A program made the translations under genes and the position numbers. A stretch of 64,000 nt of DNA from positions 1 to 64,000 of the forward strand of contig JANQLF010000044.1 of NCBI GenBank assembly GCA_028280785.1. The letters run 5' to 3'. Positions within the stretch are counted from its first letter, which is position 1, and every line of letters starts with the position of its first letter. This DNA comes from Planctomycetota bacterium. Its GTDB lineage: Bacteria > Planctomycetota > UBA11346. Shown piece after piece: positions 8,026-19,500 of this stretch. The notes under the pieces were generated by a model. The model was not told the origin of the DNA, searched no databases, and was given only the letters and a program-made list of their open reading frames with translations.

Positions 8026-8115
8026 ATGAAAGAGTCAGAACTGCTTAAACGTTTTGGGCTTAAACCAATCGAAGAATCAGTTGGCACAACAGACGAGGAA
8101 CCGAAAGTTATTTAG
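8026..8115 (+). CDS. Possible 29-residue peptide or gene remnant
   Basis: ATG with AGGA seven bases upstream opens a 29-codon frame (MKESELLKRFGLKPIEES...). After its TAG the same frame stays open for another 23 codons of protein-like composition (DGRVAAKKTGEPHHL). This looks like the start of a longer gene interrupted by one nonsense codon. I recognise no family. Confidence 0.25.
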   Translation: MKESELLKRFGLKPIEESVGTTDEEPKVI

Positions 8116-8167
8116 GATGGACGTGTAGCTGCAAAAAAGACCGGTGAACCTCATCACCTGATGTCAC

Positions 8168-8959
8168 TCAGTCCTCCAAGCGTTTAGTTACAAAGTCCCA
8201 CAAGAGCGTATCCAATTCATTTTCATGTTCCGAATACCTCTTCAAATAATATTGCCCAAAACAATTATGTGCCCTCAATGCTACAACAGATAATTCCCTA
8301 TTTTTGTTGTATGCCGAAAAATAAACGGAAGCGTTGATCATCTTTAAATATTGATTAATTGCCCCTGTCATATCATTTAATTCTATCAATGTGTACCCCT
8401 GTTTCTCCAAGGATTCATTACTATTCATCAAGATCCGCAGAGAAATGCCCAGAAAGAATGCGCCCGTGTGCGAACTGCTGCGAGCATTGGCAATGCCCAT
8501 GAACATAAGGTCATTAGATTCTACTTTATCAAAATCAAAATTTATTACCGATCCTGACCAGTTCAAATAGACGTCAGCGATATCCTCCAGACCCTCATCC
8601 ACCAACATTTTCTTTAGAATCAACTTCCCAACACGCTTAGACTCCTTATCACCAAACTTAACGTCTGCGACCATGTAGCCTAGAATGTAATATTTAGCTA
8701 TATCCCTATACTCATCCAACTCTTGGACGTTTAATTCAGCATGCTGTTGTTCCAATTTAATTTTATTTAATTGCAATTCCAGTTCAGCCACTTGGACGTT
8801 AAGCGCGTAGCCAAGATACCCCAAGACCCCTGTACAGAGTAAAGTCACACATATGCCAATGAACCCGAGCCAATCAAAACCCGGACTTTTTTCCGGAGCA
8901 TTCTCTGGGATGTTATTGACGACTTCAACTACAATGTTTTGTTTCTTTCTATGCAACAT
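8168..8959 (-). CDS. Hypothetical single-pass membrane protein
   Basis: Not recognised. From the ATG at 8959 (263 residues) a strong transmembrane helix covers about residues 31-53 ('LGFIGICVTLLCTGVLGYLG'). It is followed by a short coiled coil ('VAELELQLNKIKLEQQHAEL') and a ~180-residue soluble domain with an alpha-helical look. An in-frame TTG at 8986 would add nine residues; neither start has a clear ribosome binding site. It stands alone, with no co-directional neighbour. N-in topology with a sensor or scaffold domain is possible but unproven. Confidence 0.6.
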   Translation of the reverse strand: MLHRKKQNIVVEVVNNIPENAPEKSPGFDWLGFIGICVTLLCTGVLGYLGYALNVQVAELELQLNKIKLEQQHAELNVQELDEYRDIAKYYILGYMVADVKFGDKESKRVGKLILKKMLVDEGLEDIADVYLNWSGSVINFDFDKVESNDLMFMGIANARSSSHTGAFFLGISLRILMNSNESLEKQGYTLIELNDMTGAINQYLKMINASVYFSAYNKNRELSVVALRAHNCFGQYYLKRYSEHENELDTLLWDFVTKRLED

Positions 8960-9370
8960 AGCAGTAGGATAAGCATGATTATTCAATACACTAGCGCCAC
9001 AAATAAACCGAATCCTGAAGACAATACACCATACGTCATCCCAACACTCTTTACAATAATTGGTTAGAGCACAATTGGCCCCCGCTTTATGGCATAATTC
9101 ATAATGTTCAAATTTTGTTGCGCTTAATGTGTATATGTGAAATACTACTAAAGAATCATAAACTTTGAATTATTTCACATCACGAGAAAATTACTTGAAC
9201 ACTTATGATAATGAGGTAACAATTAAATCAGTGTCAATCCTACGCTTGTCCGGCTCCCCCGGCAAAGCTTTGCGAAGCAAGGATGATGAAGAATAATTTC
9301 CGTGTATCCGAACTCCAAATCGGTCCACGCAATTCGGGGGAGTGCGCTATGGACCACCAAGGAGTCGGCT
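8960..9370. other. Intergenic stretch with weak dif-like site and GC-rich palindrome
   Basis: 411 bases between divergent genes. At 9117-9144 is a weak dif-like sequence: arm GTTGCGCTTAA, then TGTGT, then ATATGTGAAAT. The left arm matches 9 of 11 bases of the E. coli dif XerC arm. At 9262-9273 is the perfect palindrome GCAAAGCTTTGC inside a locally GC-rich patch. AAGGAG at 9359-9364 serves the next gene. Confidence 0.4.
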
Positions 9371-9910
9371 ATGCCGTCATCAAATCATCACGTCCCAAAC
9401 CCTCACAACCCAAAACGTGCAGCGAAGATCCTGCTTAAGGCTATTCGATCTGGAGACCCAGATTCCATTCGGCGTGTTCAAGCTGTCTTCAACGACTTGA
9501 AGAATATACCAGACGCAGATGTCCCGGACCGGATGAGTCTGATGCGCTGCCAGCACGTAATCGCAAAAGAGCATGGCTCAAACAACTGGACAGACCTTAA
9601 TGATAAAAAGCTCTTCCAGGTTCATGTCGGAGGCGCAAATTTAATGGCTCTGTACGCAGAGTTCGAGCACGAACGCCCGGGATCTCGTATTTATGAAATG
9701 ATATCCGATTTGCTAAATTATAATATGACGGGGTATCTAGCAACTGGAACACGCAAAGAGTGTCAAATGCTGATTGCATGGACAGACAATGCCCATCGAA
9801 AACATCCCTCCGCCAAAGAATACAAGAGTCTTCAGATTGAATCTCTTCGTCCACCAGAGGACGACCCCATTGACGCGGATTTTGATGACTATGGGTTTGA
9901 AAATTTCTAA
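9371..9910 (+). CDS. Hypothetical protein with ankyrin-associated N-terminal motif
   Basis: A 179-residue protein. The ATG at 9371 is chosen because AAGGAG lies six bases upstream; the frame is open to 9302 but without a signal. Residues 13-75 ('RAAKILLKAIRSGDPDSIRR', then 'MSLMRCQHVIAKEHGSNNW') resemble a helical module found at the N-terminus of some ankyrin-repeat proteins, where the pattern is 'AQ.viARE.GF.SW..L'. No ankyrin repeats follow. The C-terminus is acidic ('PEDDPIDADFDDYGFENF'). It is followed 102 bases later by another plus-strand gene, perhaps in the same transcript. Function unknown. Confidence 0.55.
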   Translation: MPSSNHHVPNPHNPKRAAKILLKAIRSGDPDSIRRVQAVFNDLKNIPDADVPDRMSLMRCQHVIAKEHGSNNWTDLNDKKLFQVHVGGANLMALYAEFEHERPGSRIYEMISDLLNYNMTGYLATGTRKECQMLIAWTDNAHRKHPSAKEYKSLQIESLRPPEDDPIDADFDDYGFENF

Positions 9911-10012
9911 ATCTCATCTTATTAATTATTTTTTTAAAAAAATTAATTTAGGCATAGCTGGATTATCAAACCGAGCCAAAACCTTATTCACCAAGATTGA
10001 ATGGAGCAACTC

Positions 10013-10972
10013 ATGAATGAACAAAACGAAGAAATAGAGAGTACTCTTAATGCCTTATCAGGACAGGTGGCTGAAGAACCGTCTATGTCATATCAAGACA
10101 TCTGCCTTCTTAACATCACAATCGCCAAAAAGGCAGCTGCATTAGGCAACCACCGAGAGCCTTTAGATGTTCTGGTTTCAGATGTTAGAGGCTCTCATCC
10201 AAAACCTGACGTAATTCATATCATCAAATGCATGGCTTGGGCTAACATTCTAACACTTGATACGAACCCGGCTGGGATGGGGCATGTTGGTGCTACAGAT
10301 TCATGCAGAACTTTCGCTCAATTCGCAGATTACCACGTGGTAGCCTGGGATTTGATCGACTATGCATGGCCAAAAGACAGATCCAATCAAGGTGAAATCG
10401 CGCCCTCCAAGCTACCAGCACCAATGCAATCCGACCCAATCCTTTTGAACGCAGGCATGCAACACCTGGTTGATGCTGGGCTAGTCAAGAACCAAATCTC
10501 TTCACGGGAAACTGGCCAATTTGACTATGTTGTGCTAAACCTTACCCCCAACTCACGGAGCGTTCTAAACACTCCAGAACTTCTATTAAACACATATTCC
10601 AAACCAAAAGAAGTAACAATGACTACAAACAACTTCTCAGGAGACAATCAAGCCAACAATCTTATTAGCAGCAGTGACGGAAATAATATCCAGCAAAACG
10701 CCAGTGTGCAGTCTGGTGTCCAAGCTGGCGATTTAACCGGACTAATACATTCGCTCACTGAAATAGGTGTTGGGCAGCCAGAAATTGATGCCCTAACGCA
10801 AGCCATTAAAGACGATGGTCCCTCTCAGGTGCAGGGGACTATCGGGAAAAAAGTCGGAGCTTGGGTCGGTGAGATGGTACAAAAAGCATTGACTGGAACG
10901 TGGAATGCCGCCACTAGCAAGACACATGAGCTTTTAGTTACCGCCATCCAACGTTACTACGGGCTACCTTAG
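10013..10972 (+). CDS. Hypothetical protein, two-part
   Basis: A 319-residue protein. I use the ATG at 10013 because GGAG lies six bases upstream; an ATG at 10001 has none. The N-terminal ~190 residues are an unrecognised mixed domain ('ICLLNITIAKKAAALGNH', 'HVVAWDLIDYAWPK'). A polar Asn/Ser/Gln/Gly-rich stretch (about residues 205-235) then leads into a C-terminal helical piece ('GKKVGAWVGEMVQKALTGTW'). A similar polar linker plus amphipathic tail is seen in some signalling or abortive-infection proteins, but the match is only to a type. No signal peptide. It may be co-transcribed with the upstream gene. Confidence 0.55.
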   Translation: MNEQNEEIESTLNALSGQVAEEPSMSYQDICLLNITIAKKAAALGNHREPLDVLVSDVRGSHPKPDVIHIIKCMAWANILTLDTNPAGMGHVGATDSCRTFAQFADYHVVAWDLIDYAWPKDRSNQGEIAPSKLPAPMQSDPILLNAGMQHLVDAGLVKNQISSRETGQFDYVVLNLTPNSRSVLNTPELLLNTYSKPKEVTMTTNNFSGDNQANNLISSSDGNNIQQNASVQSGVQAGDLTGLIHSLTEIGVGQPEIDALTQAIKDDGPSQVQGTIGKKVGAWVGEMVQKALTGTWNAATSKTHELLVTAIQRYYGLP

Positions 10973-11011
10973 CCGCTCTATATTGAATAATTATATAATG
11001 ATAAGCTGTGG

Positions 11012-11476
11012 TTAAATACATGGAGAATTATCTTTTGTTAATATGTCATTCAAAATAGATATCTCACTTTCTACAATGACTATTTTCAATTCCACCTCTT
11101 TACCTAATTCCGCTGATGACGTAAAATAAACTTCATACCTTCTTAAAATTTCCATTGCAGAATCTGGTGGGTTACACATCACTCTTTCCACTGATTGTTC
11201 ACCAAACACTGACGCGTTTCGCCTGTTGGACGAAAACACCACAGGACACCCCTTTACACATTGCTGCTCGCCATATCTATCAATAATTCTTCCATCCTCA
11301 ATCTCATCGAATTGATTACTTGGCAAATAATCATAATTGTGCGGCTCTAATTTCCATGATCCATCAGGATGATAATATTCACTAATTCCTGATGTACCAA
11401 TCTTTCGTTCAATCCGATAAGGAGTCTCTGAATTTCGTTCCAATTCAGATTTAGACATGTTTTCATTATCGTGCAT
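11012..11476 (-). CDS. Hypothetical protein
   Basis: A 154-residue soluble protein without a family I know. It has a run 'EYYHPDGSWKLEPHNYDYLP' near residue 33, four cysteines (two in 'QCVKGCP'), and a C-terminal beta-rich part. AGGGTG seven bases before the ATG supports the start. It is convergent with the upstream plus-strand gene (39 bases between stop codons). Confidence 0.55.
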   Translation of the reverse strand: MHDNENMSKSELERNSETPYRIERKIGTSGISEYYHPDGSWKLEPHNYDYLPSNQFDEIEDGRIIDRYGEQQCVKGCPVVFSSNRRNASVFGEQSVERVMCNPPDSAMEILRRYEVYFTSSAELGKEVELKIVIVESEISILNDILTKDNSPCI

Positions 11477-11996
11477 TTGAAATCACCCTAAGAGTTTGTA
11501 TCAGAATTACAACAACCACTCGATTAATAGCGATGAACTAAACGGGCATCAATGTCCGATAATGTGTTAATATGTAATATTCGCTGAAATGAATCCGCTA
11601 TGTTTACTGGCAATTACAACTGTTCTAGCTAAAAACTCGGACTATTCAATTTCTTGAGACGAACACACCATGGATTTGATGGCATCCTATCGATTAGTGA
11701 ATTCAACCAACATTCAATTTATTAAGGGCCAACCAGGTTATAGTCCCGTCTCGGATAAACGATTAACTACTATTATCTAGAGACGGTTTGAATTTTTTCC
11801 ACACGATGAGTTTAACTTGCCGCTACATGACAACCTGTAGTTGCCGCCACTTTTCCATCCAGAAACAATGGAAGTTTGATGCGTTATTATAGAGGTACAG
11901 CCAAAGGATATATAACAGGGCAGCATTTCACAGGATGGAGATAACGACATAATATTGACTACAAGATGGCATTATATCAAATAGAAAGAAAAACCC
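11477..11996. other. Intergenic stretch with dif-like site B
   Basis: 520 bases with no gene. It contains the dif-like site at 11554-11577 and an imperfect hairpin whose 7-bp arms CCGTCTC (11746-11752) and GAGACGG (11780-11786) are followed by a T-rich run. Nothing else stands out. Confidence 0.45.
11554..11577 (+). other. dif-like candidate recombination site B
   Basis: Left arm GTCCGATAA, 7-nt spacer TGTGTTA, right arm ATATGTAA. Both arms are identical to site C at 31450, and 19 of 24 positions match site D at 24008. The shape (two weakly inverted arms around a 6-8 nt spacer) is that of tyrosine-recombinase core sites such as dif. It lies 420 bases from the 3' end of the LRR/RHS module. 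Function is inferred. Confidence 0.45.
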
Positions 11997-12824
11997 CTAA
12001 TCCAGGACCATTACTTCTTTTATGTCTAAATCAGGATCTTTTTTCATGAATTGTTTAATCTCCCTTTCGGTCAGTAATCCCGAATCAATCCTTAATGACT
12101 GTACGCCCGTGTTTTTTATCAACCAGACAACACCATCTCTCGTCAAGTAGTTACCATTCACACGAATACTAGTCGGATAATCCTCTCCTTTTAGCGCTAA
12201 CACTCCATCATCACTTAATTGACATTTATCGATATTTAAATTCCACATTTTTTTCAGACTTGAACAACAAATCTTAAAGCCATCGTCCGATAACATACTC
12301 CCAGTTGCATAAAATGAAATTTTTTTGTCCTTATTTCTTGTCCAAGATTCAAATCCATGGCCATAAATATTGCAATTCTCAAAGCTAATTGTGGTAATTG
12401 TATCGGAGGAAATGGTTCTTATCCCCACATCCGATATACCAGTATTAGAAATATCAAGAGATATTAAATTGCTAAGTTCATTCACCTTTGAAATGGCCTT
12501 ATCTGATACCATGGTCCCATTTAAATACAGCTCCCTCAGCTCTAAGTTAGAATGAAAATTATCCAATAGTGTATCATCAACCAAAGGGACACCCTCAAGC
12601 AAACAGCTCCTTAATGGGCAATTCTCAAGCAATTCACTCACTCCCTTTGAAGTAATGATATCGCTTGTTAAATGAATGCTTTTCAAAACACCAAATCTGC
12701 CAACCTCTCTTAACAATGCATCGGTTGCATATGTATCAAATAACTCCAAAGAATTCACACGTTTTGACGAATTAATCCTATTTAATATTCGATCATCATC
12801 CCATCTCTTTCCGCTGAATTCCAT
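11997..12824 (-). CDS. Leucine-rich-repeat protein, candidate immunity protein of RHS-1
   Basis: A 275-residue cytoplasmic protein with irregular leucine-rich repeats of the bacterial/RNase-inhibitor kind: 'LRELYLNGTMVSDKAISKV', 'LISLDISNTGISDVGIRTI', 'LNIDKCQLSDDGVLAL' and 'SIRVNGNYLTRDGVVWLI', spaced 23-50 residues. There is no signal peptide. It lies 86 bases after the stop of the giant RHS gene on the same strand, the usual place for an immunity protein in polymorphic toxin loci. LRR surfaces bind proteins well, so blocking the RHS C-terminus is plausible but inferred. Confidence 0.7.
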   Translation of the reverse strand: MEFSGKRWDDDRILNRINSSKRVNSLELFDTYATDALLREVGRFGVLKSIHLTSDIITSKGVSELLENCPLRSCLLEGVPLVDDTLLDNFHSNLELRELYLNGTMVSDKAISKVNELSNLISLDISNTGISDVGIRTISSDTITTISFENCNIYGHGFESWTRNKDKKISFYATGSMLSDDGFKICCSSLKKMWNLNIDKCQLSDDGVLALKGEDYPTSIRVNGNYLTRDGVVWLIKNTGVQSLRIDSGLLTEREIKQFMKKDPDLDIKEVMVLD

Positions 12825-12910
12825 GGCAATACCGTCGATTGATCAAAACAGAAATCCACCAGAAATTAAATCAATCTTTAAAAAAAATAAGACCTGTGTC
12901 ACTCCAGTGT

Positions 12911-13564
12911 TCATTCCTTCTTCTGCTGTGGCTGCTCCCACCCCTCAAAACCCTCTGAATTTAAGCACTTATTATATTTTTTAAGGTATTCACGATTCGC
13001 CTCAGATTGCTTCCACCTTGTATCCTCATCTTTGGCGCTATCAGGATCTGGGAATGGGAAAACTATTGGTGGATCATCTTCCTCAGGTGGAAATCTTTCA
13101 GGTTCAGTATAAACATCAATAGCAGCTTTACTAATACCATATGCGTCGTTTGCGGTCATAATCCAACCAAGTATAGGAACAAACCTACTCGCAAGTTTAC
13201 CACCAACAGCCTTCGCCCCTCCCTTTGTCACTTTCTTCTTAGCTGCTTCTTTTGCTTTATTATACGCTCTTTTTGCTTTACCTGTTCGCTTTGTCTTATC
13301 TCCTATTTTTTTCCCATCCTTAGTTTCTTTCGCTAGCTTCTTAGCCGTCTTTTTATCTACACCAGCCTTTTCTAAGGATTTTTGAATATGCTTTTCCCTC
13401 TCTTTGTCAGTCAACCCCTTCCACTTCTCTCTTCCCTCGTCCCCTGGAGGGAATCCCTGCTCTCTAAAATACCTATGAGCAGCTTTATGTTGCTCTTTAG
13501 TTAAATCGATCAGCGGCGGTTCATCTGCTCCACCCAGATGTAATGGGTGCGGATGATGCAACGG
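12911..13564 (-). other. Variable C-terminal toxin candidate of RHS-1 (HNH-like)
   Basis: 217 residues follow the last 'DPYGA' of the RHS core. The first 30 carry 'HHPHPLHLGG' and, about 15 residues later, 'KEQHKAAHRYF'. This 'HxxHP..LGG ... H...H' pattern is typical of HNH/ColE7-type nuclease toxins. A Lys-rich stretch (residues 50-118) could bind nucleic acid. A hydrophobic segment 'GGKLASRFVPILGWIMTAND' follows, like the membrane-interacting pretoxin segments of other RHS proteins, and the end is acidic then polar. Nuclease activity is predicted from motifs only. Confidence 0.55.
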
Positions 13565-16500
13565 AGCCCCATATGGATCGGTGAAATTAATAGCAAAATA
13601 GGAATTTAATAAATTCCAACCATCGACATAACCCAATGGATCTCTATTGATAAATCTACCGGTATCTGAATCGATATATCTTAATCGGAAATGCCAAATT
13701 TCAGACTCGTTATCGAAACGCCTACCAGTAAACCCATATGGATTTCCGACAAAAGAATTTACTGATATAGCCTGTGTATCATCATTCGTAAACCACGTTC
13801 CATCCACACCACTATTCGAAAACACCGTTTGCCTACCATAAGCATCATATACATAACCTTCTGTAATACTTCCAGCCTCATCAGTTAGCGAGTGAATTGA
13901 GTACTGCTTATTATAATGATAAAACTGACGATCACTACCTGATCCATCATTTAACTGAGCAATAGTCGCGCTTCGATCGTCGATCACCATTGGTTCATCA
14001 ATGTAGTTACCGTATACATATTGATATGTTATCACATCGGATCCATCTCGCTCTTCGATAACCTGCCATTCATGATAGTAATAATTAACCGTTAAATTAG
14101 ATTCAGTAGATGAAAGGCCGCCATTTGTAATAACTTTACGGAATCGACGCCCATCACAATCATATGAATAGGTGCCTATCAATTTACCATCTGATTTGCG
14201 AGACACCTCTCGCAAACGGTTAAGCGCATCCCATTTGTAAGTCCGAACACCGTCATCGGTTATATTACCATTTTTATCAAAAATATGTGTTCCTGTGACG
14301 CTATTACTTCCATACGGAGTACCAGAAACTACAGCTATTTCATTGAAATCAGTGTGCGTCCTACTTTCTGATTGCTGCGTTCCTCCTTGAGAGGTATGAT
14401 TATTTGTGTTCCAATTATAAACTCCATCCAATGTAAAAGTTTGATTCTGCAAAGAACCTGGTAAAGTTGTTAAGGTGTTTATTGCTGTTTTCCCACTATT
14501 GAGTGTACCGCGATCAATTTCAATTAGACGATAAGCACTATCATACTCATATACCTCCGACAGCTGAGAGCCATGTTGTTTTTCTTCTATCAATACATGA
14601 TCCATTCGGTCATAATTTGAATTGCCTGAATTGTCCTGATATCCAAAACCAATTACAAGTGACCCATTGCCAAGCGCAGTTGTTCCAGTTGCATCTAGCT
14701 CCCAACGCTGATCAATAATCCGACGCAATCCATCATAGCCAACATTTGCATTTTGCGCACTTACCTGTCCAACATAAGTTAATCGAGTATCATTTTGATA
14801 AGATAAAACCCCCACTCTCCACGCGCCCATGTATTCATAAGTGCCGATAGCAGCACTTTGACCGTTATCTGTTTTATCAATTAAACGATCGAGTGCATCA
14901 TAAGTAGCATCGATAACACGAGAATCAGGAAAGGTTAGTGATGTATATTTGCTTGTACATCCACCCGTTTGTATGTCATAGTCATAACTAATCTTTTTAG
15001 ATGTTGTCGATCCAATTTTTTGTTCTTCCTCTACAAGACGAGATAAAGAGTCATGAAAACATGTAACCAACAAATCATCACTCGTTGGTGTTGGGTCATT
15101 ATTATCAGCACATTCAGTTAATCGACTTAATCCATCATACTCCCAAGTTTGTAAAGTTGTACCGATAAAGGCAGAACCAATGGGGTTGCTCACAGTATTA
15201 GATTTACGACGGTTTAAAGCATCATAAGAATTGGTCATTGTTGAACGATTCCCCGAAACATCACCCTCATTTTTCCAGGTCACAATATTGGAATCCTCAT
15301 CATATGTATATGTATTATCCGTCCCTGATGCTTCTGTATCCACAGGTGTCGTAGCCGAACCGCGCAATGCGACGTTAAAGCTACCCGAATCTCCACCTGT
15401 AATTGTAAATGAAGTTCCAGTTTCAGCTAAACCTTTTCGCTCGGTTAATTTGCGGTTTTGATTGTCATAAATAAACACTGTTGTATTGCCATTATCATCT
15501 CTAATACCAAGAAGCTGAGAGTTATCATCATAAGCATAATGTGTTGAAATCAGACCATCACCAGATTGGGTCGCATCAACCGTTGGCGCTGTCGAAAAAA
15601 CACCTTCCAACGTTGCTCCAATGTTAGTCCCATCTCCTTTTCCGGATGAAGTTAAGCGCACTTCTTCCTCAAGCTCTCTATTGAAACCATCATATATATA
15701 TCGAATAACATTTCCGTAATCATTAATTGTAACAGATGCCGAACTTCCAAGACCTCGTCTGTTAAAGCTTCGCGTTGTAACCGGACCATTTGCGTCTGAA
15801 CATGAAATCTTATTCCTCCGAGAATCGTAACGGCAATCAATGGCTTGACCTACACTATCAATAACTACTTGCGTGTTACCCAAGCTATCATAAATAAAAG
15901 TTTTACGGAATGTCTCATCTGCGACATTAGCAATAGTAGTTACATCAGTTTCCAGCTGTTCAATTATATTATTGTTATCATCATAGGCTCTCTCTATGGT
16001 ATTACCATCGATGTTATCAGGATCGAATACCTTGGTGGTCGTATTAAACCCAGATGCAATTGCACTATCTGTTATTTTTATGGACCTCGATGCACCATCA
16101 TAATCTGTTAAATAAGTATCCATATCATCCAAAACCTCAAAAGTACTTCTTGATTGACGATCGTACTCCTGCATTGATGTCACACGACCTATAATCGTTA
16201 AACCGGCAATCGCGCCAGGGACTGCCGCCGTATCACTATTAGCATCGGATAAATAAATAGAAATCGTATCCATATCTGCGCCATCTGTCAAAGTGGGCGT
16301 ATTTGTTGGAGTATGATCCTGGGTTTCAAATAACACTTCATGTATAAAAATAACACGGTTACGATTGTCATGAATATATTCCGAAACACTCAATGTTTTA
16401 TTTCCAGAAGTTCCCACTATATCATTCTCAGGATCACCATCTAAAATTACACGAACTAAATTATCATCTGGATCATAGGAATTTGTAGTTTTATTACCAA

Positions 16501-19500
16501 GTGGATCGACAATTGTTATTTTACGATCATAACCATCGTAAGTAAATGACGTAGCATCACCAACGCCTGCAATAGAGGAGTTATTGGCAGAATTTTCATC
16601 AGTATCCGCGGCATCAACCAGTTCGATTAAATTTTCATTATCATCATAATTATAGGTAATTGTAGAGGGCGATGTGCCACTTCCTCCCGCTCTATTAAAA
16701 GTGGTTGGATCACCAGTTGCATATAATCCCGCTGTTGGACGCACGCTACAACCATATATTTCTTGAAATATCAAATCACGCTCGTCATATACCATACTGT
16801 CAGCATTACCCTCTGGGAGAATTATTAATACTGTATTTTGGTTCCCATCAAATCTGTATTTTGTATCCAGACTGTTTGAGCCATCAATCTCCACGCGCTT
16901 TTCTATTTGATTATCCAAACGGTCATACAGCGCAAGGTAATCCACATAACTGTCACCACCAATTGAATCAGCTGTAGTTAAGCCTGGGGTAGTATCTGAT
17001 GCTTGCGTCGGGATCGTTCCCAGCCCGTTTCCATCTACCCCCGACGTATTATTTCGATCTTCAATTTGACGAAGCACCATATTGTCATTGTAGTCGAAAA
17101 GGAGACGCTTCTTATATGCAAAAGCAGTTAATTTTTCATTGGTATCAGAATGATTATATAACGGATCACTTGGAGACGCAGTTGATACACCGCCAATGTC
17201 AGCCGCCCGCGTAGTGCGCACACGCTGGTTTAACTCATTCACGAAATAATCAGTGCGAATACCACGCGGATTAGTAAAAGTTATTTGATTCCCCACATCA
17301 TCATATGTAAAGGAACCTGTGATTTCAGTCTCCGCAGGATCAGTATTATTGTTGCTAAACGTTGCTGACGATTTATCAGTACCGCTTTGATCATAATAAC
17401 TGCGAGTGTTATCTACGACGCGCTCCTTCAGATAACCACCAGACGTAGTATTAAGTGTGCGACCATCAGCTGGTGTTGGTGTGGTGGTGCCATCACCATC
17501 TGCATCATTTTCCGCAAAGTATTCATATGTAATAACATTGCCTTCAGGGGTAATCACCTTCGCCAACTGCCCAAAACTATTATATTGGCGCATTGTAACA
17601 ATTGTTTGTAATCTATCGCCTGAAGTACTTTCATTACTACCACCGTTTGCATAGGTCTTAGTCTGATCAATAAGATCACCAGCCGTTTCAATATCTGATT
17701 CTAACGCGTGTTGATTTGAGTCCTCCACCAATACCGGACTTGCCTTAATTGTTCTTATAATATTACCTGCAATGGTAGGCGTTGCATCATTATCACCATT
17801 TAAATCACCTAAACCAAGATTCGTTAAGTTATCACTTAAACGATCGCGCAATTCAGTGAGACCGGCACTGGTTTCTGGCAAGCCCAATTCTTGAACTAGC
17901 CACACTTCGACAGTCAGAACCGTTGCATCGACAGCGATTAATGGGGATAAATTCACCTTGCCACCACTTCCATCGATATCCAAACGACTGTCAGGGGCAT
18001 CGTCAGCCTCCTCCGTTGACTCCTGGTAGTCGAAATATTCGACCGTCGCATAACGCAAATCCAATGTTCTAGTCGCATCATATGGATCGGTCATCGTACG
18101 TGTCACCACATCGGCAATTGGTGGGGTGAAATCATTATCAGTCGAATTACTACCACGTGCAGTGACGTGTAAACACGGACGATTATAAATTGGCTCATAA
18201 ACAAATACTTCTTCAATTGCGTCTTGATCGGCACCGCGCGTTATATCTGGAGTTTTGACGATGCGAATTAAATTGCCTTGTTGAAAACGATCAGTTGAGT
18301 TTTCATTTTGTGTCCACTCTGTTTTATTACCCTCAGGCAATGTATGACTAGTAGAAATGCGATCTTGGTTCACCTCATGCGTTGTTGTAAATTCTGTTGG
18401 TTCTCCTGTGCGCAACCCATTCGTTTTTTCTTCATAAGTTAACAACGTTTTGCCACCACCATAGATGTAGGTAGCCTCATTACCGTTACGGTCAGTAATA
18501 TCTACCTGCAATGATTGTTGTGAAAACAATTTAGTTGGATCAGAATAGACGCCACCTGGCATGCTTCGATTAGCGTTTAATTCGGTGTAAACATAGCTTA
18601 ATGACCCACCAGATGGCACACCGTTATCGTTAGTTCCACCTGCGTCAGCAGACACAGCAAAACCGAAAAAAGTATCGCTCGTATCTGTTTCGTATCCATA
18701 AACCAAAGCAGCATCAGCATCAGCTGGATTTGTGGTTGGGCTATTTTGTACTTCATTCGGATACCAAACGTGCGTCAATTTATGAAGAAGACGATTTTGC
18801 TGGTCATCACTTAATGCGTCCCATTCTCCCTGTGTAAATCCAGGGTGATGCGAGTCGGTGTAATACTGATAACGATAAGTTTTACCATTCGCAAAATCAT
18901 TACTGGTTGGCGTTCCATCCACAGCAGGACTTGAGAAACGCACCAAATTAGATTCATCATCGTAATCATAAACAAATGTACGATTATTAATTTGATCAGC
19001 AAAATCTTCCGACGCATCTGTGTCAGAGAAATCCATATCTCCTTTAAAATCAATGATACGTGCCAAGCGTCCATACTGCCCAGTGCTCGTTCCAACAATA
19101 GTTACCGAACGACCGTTAACAGTTTGCGCCGTTTTCGCATAATATTGAAAGCGAATTTCACGACCCAAGGTATCGATCGCATAAGCTAATACATATTTAT
19201 CATCACTAGAAACTGTATTATCTGGGTCGATAGATTCGTAATGAAAGGTAATGGAATTATCATTACGGTCACGCATTTCCTTCAAGCGACCATTTTTGTT
19301 TGGTGTGGATGTATCATCAAAATCATGATAGATGCGCATGTCGCCATCTTCTTCACGTATTTCAAAATCTCCGGTTGTTGCATTTATTTTTAATTGTGTG
19401 TACGAACCAATTGCCGCTTCCCAATCATTCACACCCATATTGGCGTAGACATTTATTGAGTTACCTGAACGCATATTCACATAATTAGAAGAATCAGCAT

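Larger units (their letters stand above)
7635..8167. other. Intergenic stretch with fragments and small palindromes
   Basis: 533 bases without an established gene. It holds the IS-end-like motif at 7658-7670, a short stem CCCCG/CGGGG at 7822-7840, the palindrome AGGGTACCCT at 7943-7952, a GTCCGATAA motif at 7932-7940 (left arm only of the dif-like pattern), and a possible 29-codon open frame at 8026-8115. It looks like decayed DNA between modules. Confidence 0.5.
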
